Shown here in pieces: positions 21,823 through 31,494 of a stretch of 64,000 nucleotides of DNA. The position numbers and the translations under genes are program-made. Every line of letters starts with the position of its first letter. The first letter of the stretch is position 1. The DNA is from Bilabrum cf. latius. Lineage: Eukaryota > Bigyra: Bicosoecida > Bigyra > Bicosoecida. The stretch is taken from positions 310,001 to 374,000 of the forward strand of contig OZ237737.1 in assembly GCA_965178125.1 (NCBI GenBank). The letters run 5' to 3'. The notes beneath the pieces were generated by a model. It was given only the letters and a program-made list of their open reading frames with translations, had not been told where the DNA came from and made no database searches.

Positions 21823-24800
21823 TCAGCACCGTCCCGCATACACGTCCCTTGCGAGGCTCTCCAAGTGCACCTCGTCTGGGCCGTCGGCTAGTCGCAGCGC
21901 GCGTGCCCAGGCCCACATGTGAGCGATGGGCGTGTCCTGAGACAGCCCCATGCCGCCGTGGGCCTGCATGGCCTGGTCCATCACGCGGAGGGCTACCTCC
22001 GGCGCCACCACCTTGATCATACCAACGGCGCTCTTGGCTGCCTTGGGCCCGCCTTCATCGATGGCTCTCGCTGCCGCCAGGGTGAGGAGCCGGGCCTGGT
22101 CGATGTCGATCCTTGCCCTTGCCACCTAGTGCCGGATCGTGTCTCTCGAAGACAGCGGCTTCCCAAACGCCACCCTCTGCTCGGTCCTGTCGAGCATGAG
22201 CTCCAGCGACCTCTCCGACATGCCGAGCAAGCGCATGGCGTGGTGGATCCTGCCTGGTCCAAGCCGCCGCTGGGCGATGGAGAACCCCGCGCCGTGGTCT
22301 TCCAGCAGAGCCTCGCTGGCCTTGAGCTGCACGTTGTCAAGGAGCACCTCTGCATGCCCGTGGGGGGCGTCATCGAAGCCCATGACGGTCAGGGGACGGA
22401 GCACCTCCACCCCGGGGGCATCCATGGGCACGAGTACCATGGAATGGGAGAAATGCCTCGAGCGGCGAGCCAGCCTTGCTGCCAGTTCAGATCGCCCGTC
22501 CTTCTTCAGCCTATCTACCACTCGATCCACAGCCAGCACCGCGGCCCTGTCCTTCACTAGGCAGATCATCACCTCGCACCTTGGATCCATCGCGCCACTC
22601 GTCCACCACTTCCTTCCGTGCAGCGTAAGCCTCTCGTCGGCGGCGCCGGAGTCTCCCCTGAGAGGAGCGCCGGCGTCCTCAAGCCACGACCTGTCGATGG
22701 CCGCCTCTCCTCCATCCTCCGCGGATGCCGACTCAAGCCATGCCGCCAGGCTGCGGGGCAACCGCGCCAGCGGTGACTCGTCAGGTCCCATCACATCAAC
22801 TGTCGTCTGCATGTTCGTCGCGTCTGAAGATGCGACCTGCGGCTCGGTCATGCCGAAGCAGCTGCGGATCTTGCCATCTAGCAAGGGTGCCAGCCACCTG
22901 CTCTGCTGCTCCTCCGAGGCAGCGACGGCGAACACCTCCATGTTGCCCGTGTCCGGAGCATTGCAATTGAACACCTCGGGTGCCAGCAGGCTGCGGCCCA
23001 TCGCCTCAGCCATGGGGGCGTACTCTAGGACAGAGAACCCAGGGTTGGCCTCGCCCGCCAGTCCAGTGTTCAGGGCTGGCGGCAGAAATGCGTTGAACAG
23101 GCCAGCCTATTTCGCCTTGTTCTTCAGGGCCTCGATCGAGTCGTGGTGAGGATCCCACCGCTTGCCGCCCATGGAAGCCGAAGCGCCGCCGCCCGCGCCA
23201 CCGTCCGCAGCGAAATCCCCCCTGTTGAGGTAGTAGTCCCCCCCCAGCAGCTCCTTCTCCAAAGGCATGATCTCATCCTCCACCATGCGGCGCACATGGG
23301 AGAGCGCCTCCCGAGCTCGATCCGACATGTGCACGCCCACGAGTGGGTCGGCCAGCGGGCCAAGGCTGCCATCCAACCGGGCAGCGCACTTGCTGCCAGT
23401 GGTGGCCTTGGTACTTGCAGAGGTGGTGCCCGCCTTGTTGGTGGGTCCTGCTGACCCCGCCTTCGCTCTGCTGCCGCCTGCTGCACCACCACCTGCTGCA
23501 CCACTTGCAGCCACGTCAGATCCACCGGTGGGGTTCGGGCTTGGCGTTTCTTTTTGCCGCTGTTCGTGCAGGCGAGCCACCCCGACGCCCACCTGGGCGC
23601 ACACCGCAGCCAGCTTGCCCACGGCCCCGGCGTTGGCAGCGGCGGCGTTTCCCTGCAGGCTTCTCTTCTTCACGCCCTACAGAATGGCAGCTGCGCGGAA
23701 TAGGGCCAGCGCGACGTAATACTCCCAGTCTTTGGGTAGCGCCTGGTCGGGTGAGGTGACGCACACGCCGGTCTGGCACGCGTTGCGGCTGAGTCCGGCG
23801 CAATAGTCCGTCAGGAACTAGGGGAGGGTGGGGATGCCGCGGGCGGTGAGCTCCTCATCCAAAGTCTTGCCCTCCCTCGGCGTGACAAAGCCGGTGATGG
23901 GCGACCCGGGCAGCTCGGGGAGGTAGTATGGGAGGCAGGCGTGCGCGAGGTCTAGCATGGGGTGCCCGATCGTGGCGAGCTCCCAGTCGAGCACTGCGGC
24001 CACGTGCAGCCCGCGCGGGGACGATGGGTTCGACTGGCCGGTGCTTCCAGAGAACAAGATGTTGTCCAGCCGGAAATCGCCGTGGAAGAGCGTCTGCACG
24101 TCGCCGGCGTCCTCGGGCAGATGCTCCGGGAGCCACTCAATCAGGAAGTCCATGTCTTCCATGGTATCCGTCTCGGAGGCCCTGTACTGCTTGGTCCACG
24201 TTGAAACCTGCCTGCCGACGAACAGGTGCGGCTTGGAGCTCAGATCGCTGAGGCCTGCTGCTTCGACGTCCACAGCATGCAGCTTCGCGAGCGTTCCGGC
24301 GAAGGACCTGTAGGCCTGCGTTCTATCTGCAACCGTGTACTCTTCCGCTGCCATGCGAATGTCTTTGATAACTCTCCCATCCACGTAGTCGTACACGAAG
24401 AAATCGGTCCCAACCACGTCCTTGTTCAAGCAAAGCAGCCGCGCGGCTGGCACCTGCAGGATTCCCCGCAGCGCGTGCATTATCTTGTACTCGCGAGCCA
24501 CGTCGTGTGCACCACGAAGAAGTTTACCTGGGGGTTGCTTTCGAAGCACCAGCTTCGTGCCGCACGCAGTTTTCAAAAGGTAGGTTGGATTTGACTGGCC
24601 GTACGTGAACTGCTAGATCTCCAGGGCGGAAAAATCGTTGCCTTGCAGAGCTCGCTACTCGCTCAGGTATTTTGATAAGCCTTTTATGTCCAATTCATGC
24701 CCTTTGCGCACCGACGCGGTGCTGCACGCGCGCTTGTGAACTGTGCAGTGAATCGTAGCGGCAGCAGGGTGCGGGTGCGGGTACGGGATTGTACCAGCAG

Positions 24801-24882
24801 GCACCCGGAGGAAAGCACGTCGCCGAGTACATGTTAAGACGAAACGAGACACAGAGGCGACACGGCGGCTCAATCTGCGCAT
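21823..24882 (-). CDS. Mitochondrial ACAD10/11-type fusion: APH-like kinase plus acyl-CoA dehydrogenase
   Basis: 1019 aa in one exon. The N-terminus from ATG 24880-24882 is Arg-rich (M-R-R-L-S-R-R-V-A-S-V), a likely mitochondrial presequence. An aminoglycoside-phosphotransferase-like kinase domain follows: 'QSNPTYLL', 'LVLRKQPPGKLL', catalytic 'LFHGDFRLDNILFS' and 'AAVLDWELATIGHPMLDLAH'. Next comes F-R-A-A-A-I-L-[TAG]-G-V-K-K-R-S, where the family has a conserved Gln before G-V/I. Then a flavin acyl-CoA dehydrogenase: 'LAPEVFNCNAPDTGNMEV', 'CFGMTEPQVASSDATN', 'DQAMQAHGGMGLSQDTP' and 'ALRLADGPDEVHL'. ACAD10/11 proteins break down 4-hydroxy acids by phosphorylation and elimination. TAGs at 24655, 24613, 23818, 23677, 23107 and 22126; stop TGA 21823-21825. 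A Gly/Ala-rich linker joins the two enzymes. Confidence 0.93.
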
Positions 24883-26016
24883 GCTTAAAGTGCATTCGAA
24901 AGCGGTATTTCTACCTGATGGATCCGGATCAAACGCGATCCGGAAGTGGCGATGAGCCAAGACATTCACGTGCTTGGCCGGTAAAATTTGATAGCCATGA
25001 TGTTTGTGCCGTGGGTCTGGAAGGCATTCCGATCATAATTCTTAATGCTGCAGGCCTGTAGCGCTGTGTCCAATCCGTGTTTTGTTGCCAAGTGGCGCAC
25101 CATTGCAGTCATGTCTAAACGATTTGAAGTAGCCCATCGTATCTGATAGTTGTAGTCACATGGAGAATACGCTGTTGCCGGTCGTCCTTTCCGAGGGAAA
25201 CTCAGCTGAATTGAATGTACCACTAGGTCAGATCGACACCAGGAGTCACAGCTACTAGTAAAGAGCAAGCCGGCGATCGAATGTGATACTTTATAGATCA
25301 AGATACGATTTAGGCGCAGTACAAGCACTGGGGCTCATAACCCATTTGACCTGCTCGGCGACCTTGCTTCCGGACATTTCGTGGAACGTTCATCATCTTG
25401 TTTAGGTTCCGTTATAGATCGTATGCGCGGCGCCGCCACCGAGGTTTGCAAGAACACATTTAATAGTGCTCAACACACTCCATCTTGGGATACATTTACC
25501 CAATTTGAACATTCTTCGATTGATTGGATAATTGTTTTGACATTTTGGCTTCCTGAGGTACGTGAAAACACTCACTGAAACACCAGCATGGTGAGAAGAC
25601 TTGTGCTGCAGCTACCACCTGATTGTGATCGGCTGTTTGGAGCTACTTTTCTGTTTGGAGGGACGATTTAATCCACCGATGTAGTATACATGTGTTGCAA
25701 CATGATGGCGTGTAATTCTCCTGTTTGTAGTAGCCTGTACGAGTCTGTCCACCAACGGGTAGCTGGCGCGTGCGTACCAGGTAGCAGGTGGTAGTGGAAT
25801 CAACAGGTTCGTCTTTGTCGATACTGCATATGTGCATACTGCAATAAATAATAAATGCTTAATCATAGTCCCTCAGCTGTACTTTGCTGGCTTGGATTTT
25901 CCAACTCATCTCGATACCGCTCGCAGCGTCGAGCATCAAAAGGGAACAGGCGCCAGGCTTGTCATCGGTTCGTGCGAAGTCTCTTGGATCAGGATGTCTT
26001 TGCGGAGGACAGCAAA
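24883..26016. other. Gene-poor region upstream of duplicated gene X, copy A
   Basis: About 1.1 kb of lower-GC sequence. From about 25580 it shares diverged similarity with 29980-30400 ('gctgtttggagctact' and 'gagctgtactttgct' occur in both), so this is the left part of a tandem duplication. Minus-strand 24966-25328 and plus-strand 25381-25578 stay open but match nothing I know and are not called. Confidence 0.5.
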
Positions 26017-27834
26017 ATGTCTCTATGCCAGGTTCGGTCTGCAGGTCTGGTGAACCAGCTCGCGGCCGCCGGAACCATTCCGTCCGCCGCTTCTGCGGCC
26101 TTGTACGTCAAAAAAGTGAACAAGATTGCGCGAGATGGCTCCCTGTTCAACGACAGTGCCACGGATACGGCGGGCTGGTACAGGTAGAACGGCGTGCAGA
26201 TGACCAAAAACACGATCACCAAGACGCTCGGTGAGCTGGCAAGCACCGGGCAGCTCCTGCTCGCCCTCCCCGCGGACCTCAGGGCCGGGCTGCTCAAAGT
26301 CGCCCAGTCCGCAGAGGCGAGGAAGGCTCTGCTGGCTAGGATTGCCCGAGACACCACGGTGCCCGGCGACCCTGATGCCGCCGCCTCCAAGCGCGAGTTC
26401 ATTGCCCTCGCACGCACTTGGGGCGTGCCAGATGAAGAGTAGATCTAGGGCGATGAGGAGGAGGACGACGCGGGCCAGGCTGAGCCTGTCGATGAGGACG
26501 AGGAGGAGGAGGAGGATGAGGACGAGGATAAGGACTAGGACGACGAGGAGGATGAGGATGAGGACGAGGATGAGTACGAAGACCAGGGTCTATCCCCGTT
26601 CGCTGCTGCTGCCAATGAGGACAAGGACGAGGGCGAAGAAGACTACCTGCGCCAGGCTGCTCCAGTCGACGAGGACGAGGACGATGACGAAGATGAGGAC
26701 GAGGAGGGTGCGATGTGGTCTCCCGCAAGAGGCACTCCTATGGACTAGAGTAGCAATCCCACGGATGCAACTGCTGGTGGGTTTGTGTAGATAGGGGCGG
26801 ATCGACTGATCGTGCTGCCTTCCCTCGGTCCTGCTCCCATGGCTGCCCGTAACCAGGTCCATGTGGCCACTGGTATTCCCGGGTAGTTTCGCACGTCCCC
26901 ATCCGCTTCGGTTGGCTCGTTCAGGTCTGGGTCGGACTCAGACGAGTCAGACTCAGACTCAGACGAGTCGGACTATTCGGCGGAGGCATGGCAAGCAGTA
27001 AGGCGCGCCATGCAGCTGCAGTAGCAGCAGTAGCAGCAGGCGGCGAGAGGTATCACGCGTACTCCGCTGGCGACTGTGGCCTCTGTAGGCGGCGCCCGGG
27101 TATCCTCCTCGCCGTCCTCGTCCTCATCCTCAGCTTCAGCATTCGCCCGCCGTGCACAATGGTCTGCTCCAGTCCCTGGTGCCCCCGTGGTCGGCGCTCA
27201 CGGTGCGCCTGTAGGGGGCATCAACGGACCGGAGGGAGCAGAGACTGCTGAGCATGAAATGCGAGAAAGTCGAGCTCTGACGCCTAGTCGCGAGCTGACC
27301 CAGTCGTCAATGTCTGGGTCATCACTGGCCGGCATGCCCCTGCCCTCTCCGATGGGCAGGCAGGTCTCGGTGACACCGAGTGCCGCCATGGAGAGCGACG
27401 AGGATTGGGCAGGCGAGAGCGAGTACAGCAATGCGACTGGGATTGCCGACCTCGTGTCAGCTTCGGCTCAGACTGGCCATGTCGAGGACCCCGAGGCCCC
27501 AAGCGATCGATCTACTCAGCCTCGGGCCCCTGCGGCCTCTGGTGCTGGTGCCGACACCGTCGCTCCTGCTGCCTCCCATGGTTCTCCTAGGATCGGACAG
27601 AAGCGCGGCAGGGACAGCGAGTCAGGCGCGAGCACGGCGGTCTCGACACCTGCCGCCCAGGTGCACGGTGAGGAGCAGGGTGGCAGGATCACCACCGGCT
27701 TGGAGGAGGAACAAGGTGGGGGCGCCGAGCCCGCTGGGGAGGAGGTCCGATCGGCGTTTGCGGAGAGCGGCAGGGCCAGCGTGAGGCGCCGCATCTAGAT
27801 CGGGCTCAGGATTGGTGAGCCACGCCGTGGTTAA
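26017..27834 (+). CDS. Gene X copy A: acidic, Ser/Asp/Glu-rich protein of unknown function
   Basis: 605 aa if started at ATG 26017; the frame is open further upstream and resembles copy B there, so the true start is uncertain. A globular N-terminal part ('NQLAAAGTIPSAASAALYV', 'KTLGELASTGQLLLALP', 'DLRAGLLKVAQSAEARK') is followed by long Asp/Glu runs, Ser/Asp stretches and a basic 'IGQKRGRDSESG' segment. I do not recognise the family; acidic tracts with a basic patch suggest a nuclear or histone-associated protein, as inference only. About ten TAGs are in frame, including C-A-G/T-A-G alternation at 27016-27039 encoding a poly-Gln run. TAG at 26185 matches CAG in copy B. TAG at 27796 follows R-R-R-I, where copy B has TAA; reading through gives an end at TAA 27832-27834. 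Confidence 0.7.
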
Positions 27835-28016
27835 GTCATGATAGCAGAGGCGTATCCATCCTTGGGTATCGATGGGCCATCGTTGGCCGGGAGATGCAAC
27901 ACGAGCACGCAACCACTTCAGCACACGAGTGGATTAGTGTGGACGATGGATTTGTTGAAAGGATGATATTTTGATTTAGTTCCACTACAAGCTGCCCATT
28001 TGGACAACTCACCGGG

Positions 28017-29681
28017 TCACCCGAGCAGCACCAGCAGCCCACGAGAGGCCCCCGCCAGCTTCCCATCGGACGAGTGCTGCCATCCCTCCAGAGCGCCCAC
28101 CACGCTGCTCGACCGATCCGCAGCCCCTTCCGCCTTCTCAGCGGACTTGAGCTGCTGCCCCACCATGGCCCCTACGCTCCCCTCCTCCAGCTTCCAGCCC
28201 TCGGACAGCAGCACAGGGGCACCCACCGCCCGAGACACACACCACACGGCCACGTGCTGCAGCTGCGGGAACCGCGAGTCCGAGAGTGCCTGTCTCGCGC
28301 AGAAGCGGCAGCACGAGGCCAGGACATGCGCGCATCCTTGCCGGCATTTCCAGAGCGAGGGTGCGAGGACACCGCCACTGGACGCGGCTTTCACTTCGTC
28401 CTGTGCCGCACTGCCCTCCATGTCAGCACCAGTGCCACGTGTCTGGGATGCGCCGTGATGCACGAGTGCGGCGCACACCAGCACGCAATGACAAGCCGCT
28501 GTCCTCGTCTCCCACGCGGCGCCATCCAGATGCTCCTGCCACCCTGCCAGCGAGGTCTCCAGCCTGCCCAGCGCTGCCAGCACCTTCCCGGGACCTGTCT
28601 GCACCTCCCGCACGTCCCCTGACGCTCCCGAGCTATGCGTGTCGGACAGCGCAATCAGACCCATAGCCGACTCATGCGCGTCACTCAGGCAGCGCACAGA
28701 CCACGCTGCAGCGGGCAATCGCACCTTCGCTTCTGCGCCGAGCCGCATGGAGGGCAGTGGTCTCCTCGCGGCCGATGACTCTGCAGACTGCCCGACCGCT
28801 CTCGACCCCGATGCAGCGTCAGCGCTGGCCCCGCGCGCTTGCCGCCCGCCCGCAGCCGAGAGCACCGCATCGGCCGCAGCCCGCATGCTGGCCAGCGCAT
28901 CAGCTCCGATGAGCTCTCGCACCGGAGAGAGCAACAGCCACTGCATCCCGCGCAATGCACAGCCCGCCGTCTGCATGTCAAACGACCGCCTGCTTGCCTC
29001 TCGCCACAGCACGCGGACCACTGCGTCGATCGCCGGCACCTCGGAGGGCGCCATGGAAGCAGCCGAAGCGGGCGGCCTGCCAGCCTCTTCCTCTTCTTCC
29101 TCCTCCATTTCCATCGGCGCGCTGCCATCCGCACCCGCACCAACATCAGCGCTCGGCAGCACCACGGTCTCTCCCACTCGCACAGCGGACAAGTGCTCGG
29201 GAGGCGCGTGAGCGGCCACCAGCGCCAGCGCGGACACGATGGACCACTTGCCCTGCCACGCCCTGCCCTTGCACGCTGCCAGCAGCCCAGTGATTGCCGT
29301 CTTCAGCACCCCTCCCTGGGCCAGCTCGGGCACCGTGCGGATGGCTTGGGGAGGCGCTCTCCCCGACATCTGAGGGGCCATGTCCGCCTTGGTCACCAGC
29401 TGCGACACGGTGGCAGGGCGAGCTGGCCTGGAGGCTGCGTGCCCCGTGGACTCGGCGGCAGCTGCTGACAGCTCTTTGCTGGCCTCCTGCGACAGCCCCG
29501 ACCCACGCGCGACGCTGGATCGAGACAGGGGCTTTGTGAATGGGTCTTCCCATGGTGATGCCAGGGCGCCCGTCGCGCCGTCCAGCAGGCACCATGCGGG
29601 CGACCTGGACGTGTGCCTCAGGGCGAAGAGCCAGGTCTGCGCCGCCCTCCAGCGCACGTCCCTGAGGCTGGACTAAAGCAG
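28017..29681 (-). pseudogene. Truncated ECM29 3' fragment (copy A of the duplication)
   Basis: Near-identical to the last 555 codons of the intact ECM29 gene at 31495-33162, with the same TGA stop (28017-28019). Homology ends abruptly at 29681, and the ECM29 frame runs into TGA just upstream of the breakpoint, so it has no start of its own. The coding frame is still intact (TAG at 29673 excepted). One difference: codon TGG (Trp) here is TAG in the intact copy, within 'SL-x-KCRQGCAHVL'. Probably a recent non-functional duplicate, or one kept similar by conversion. Confidence 0.85.
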
Positions 29682-30151
29682 TCGTGCGGTTCATGTTTGC
29701 CAGGGGACGACAGAGAACATGAGCCTTTGACGTGGCGACGGGGACCTGCACCGCGACCATGCTTGCGACCAACTGGTGAGGTTCCGCCGCCGGCAGAACG
29801 CGGCGCGGCGCCCCTCACGCTTCTTTTACGGCAATCGCTAGAACACATATAATCCAGTTGCTTGCTTGCTCAGAGGATTTGCAGTGTCCAGCGTGAGACA
29901 GGCATATTCAACTGGGATCGACTAGAGCTGATTGGATACTAATTCGGGTCTTCATTATTGGCGTGAAGCCATCGAAAAGGACAGTCGGCATGGTGAGCAA
30001 ACATGTGACAGGGGCCTAGACTAGCTGTTTGGAGCTACTCTTGTGGGTCAAGGGACAATGCAGTGCGCATGTAAAATACAAGATGCCAATTGCTTTGCTT
30101 GCGGTAGGCTCGGTGATTAAGAAATGTTGAATTGGAGTTCTTTCCATCGCC
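29682..30151. other. Junction region between the two duplication copies
   Basis: 470 bp. 29682-29830 is GC-rich and unique, including an ATG-initiated open stretch that enters ECM29 copy A out of frame. From about 29980 it resembles the copy A upstream region near 25580. No gene supported. Confidence 0.45.
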
Positions 30152-31282
30152 ATGCGGATAGCTGGATTTCCTTCAATACCGTATGCCAGTGGCTTCAGTA
30201 GGCTTGCTTGTTTCGATACTGCATGCGTGTATTGGTATTGTATTGTTCGTGAGCTGTACTTTGCTAGCTTGATTGTCCAACTTGTCTGGCACTGCTCGCA
30301 GCACCGTTCAACGCCGAAGACCAAACTCGAGGCTTCATGCCAGTTCGTGCGAAGTCTTTTGGCTCGCAACAGGGACTTACAGGCTGAAGAAGGACGCGTG
30401 TCTGTATGCCAGGTTCGGTCTGCATGCCTGGTGGACCAGCTTGCGGCCGCCGGAACCATTGCGCCCGCCGTTGCAGCGGCCTTGTACGTAAGGAAGGTGA
30501 ACAGGATTGCGCGAGATGGCTCCCTGTTCAACGACATTGCCAGGCATGAAGCGATGTATCATGGTCAGCAGCATGGCGTGCAGATGACCAAAACCACGGT
30601 CACCAAGACGCTCGGTGAGCTGGCAAGCACCGGGCAGCTCCTGCTCGCCCTCCCCGCGGACCTCAGGGCCGGGCTGCTCAAAGTCGCCCAGTCCGCAGAG
30701 GCGAGGGAGGCTCTGCTGGCTAGGATTGCCCGAGACACCACGGTGCCCGGCGACCCTGATGCCGCCGCCGCTACTCGCGAGTTCGCTGCCCTCGCGCGAA
30801 CTTGGGGCGTGCCAGATGAAGGGGAGGGCGATGCTGAGGACGATGACGAGGCCGAGGCCGATCACGATGATGAGGACGAGGGCGTGGATGAAGCCGAGGC
30901 CGGTGCCGAGGATGAGGATAAGGACGAGGACGAGGACGAGGACGAGGCCGATGACGATGATGAAGACGAGGCCCCCGAAGCCCCCAGCGATCGATCTACT
31001 CAACCTCGGGCCCCTGCGGCCTCTGGTGCTGGTGCTGACACCGTCGCTCCTGCTGCCTCCCATGGTTCTCCTAGGATCGGACAGAAGCGCGGCAGGGACA
31101 GCGAGTCAGGCGCGAGCACGGCGGTCTCGACACCTGCCCCCCCGGTGCACGGTGAGGAGCAGGATGGCAGGATCACCACCGGCGCGGTGGAGGAACAAGG
31201 TGGGGGCGCCGAGCCCGCTGGGGAGGAGATCCGATCGGCGTTTGCGGAGAGCGGCAGGACCAGCGTGAGGCGCCGCATCTAA
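30152..31282 (+). CDS. Gene X copy B: shorter acidic protein of unknown function
   Basis: Up to 376 aa from ATG 30152. The first 80 residues are doubtful, because the ATG used in copy A is GTG here and the upstream part matches copy A only loosely. The core matches copy A ('DQLAAAGTIAPAVAAALYV', 'KTLGELASTGQLLLALP'), then a shorter Asp/Glu run joins directly to the shared tail ('IGQKRGRDSESG', 'SVRRRI'). The roughly 0.7-kb Ser-rich middle of copy A is absent. No in-frame TAG: CAG is used where copy A has TAG at 26185. Stop is TAA 31280-31282. Function unknown. Confidence 0.65.
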   Translation: MRIAGFPSIPYASGFSRLACFDTACVYWYCIVRELYFASLIVQLVWHCSQHRSTPKTKLEASCQFVRSLLARNRDLQAEEGRVSVCQVRSACLVDQLAAAGTIAPAVAAALYVRKVNRIARDGSLFNDIARHEAMYHGQQHGVQMTKTTVTKTLGELASTGQLLLALPADLRAGLLKVAQSAEAREALLARIARDTTVPGDPDAAAATREFAALARTWGVPDEGEGDAEDDDEAEADHDDEDEGVDEAEAGAEDEDKDEDEDEDEADDDDEDEAPEAPSDRSTQPRAPAASGAGADTVAPAASHGSPRIGQKRGRDSESGASTAVSTPAPPVHGEEQDGRITTGAVEEQGGGAEPAGEEIRSAFAESGRTSVRRRI

Positions 31283-31494
31283 GCAGAGGCTCAGGATTGG
31301 TGAGCCACGCCGTGGCTGAGCAGCGGCGTATCCACCCATGGGTATCGATGGGCCACCGTTGGCCGAAAGATGCAGCAGGAGCACGCAACCACTTCAGCAC
31401 ACGAGTGGATTAGTGTGAACGATGGATTTGTTGAAAGGATGATGTACTGTGATTTAGTTCCACTACAAGCTGCCCATTTGGACAACTCACCGGG

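Noticed and set aside
24966-25328. Possible minus-strand gene in the low-GC gap upstream of gene X
   Set aside because: Composition unlike the coding genes here, no similarity recognised, and it overlaps the region of ancient duplication.
28639-29211. Plus-strand open frames opposite the ECM29 copies (also 32117-32692)
   Set aside because: Duplicated only because ECM29 is duplicated; Ser/Ala-rich shadow composition and no similarity to known proteins.
29146-29772. Chimeric new gene starting at ATG 29772 into the ECM29 fragment
   Set aside because: The ATG frame is shifted from the ECM29 frame, so the product would be unrelated to ECM29; no sign of selection.
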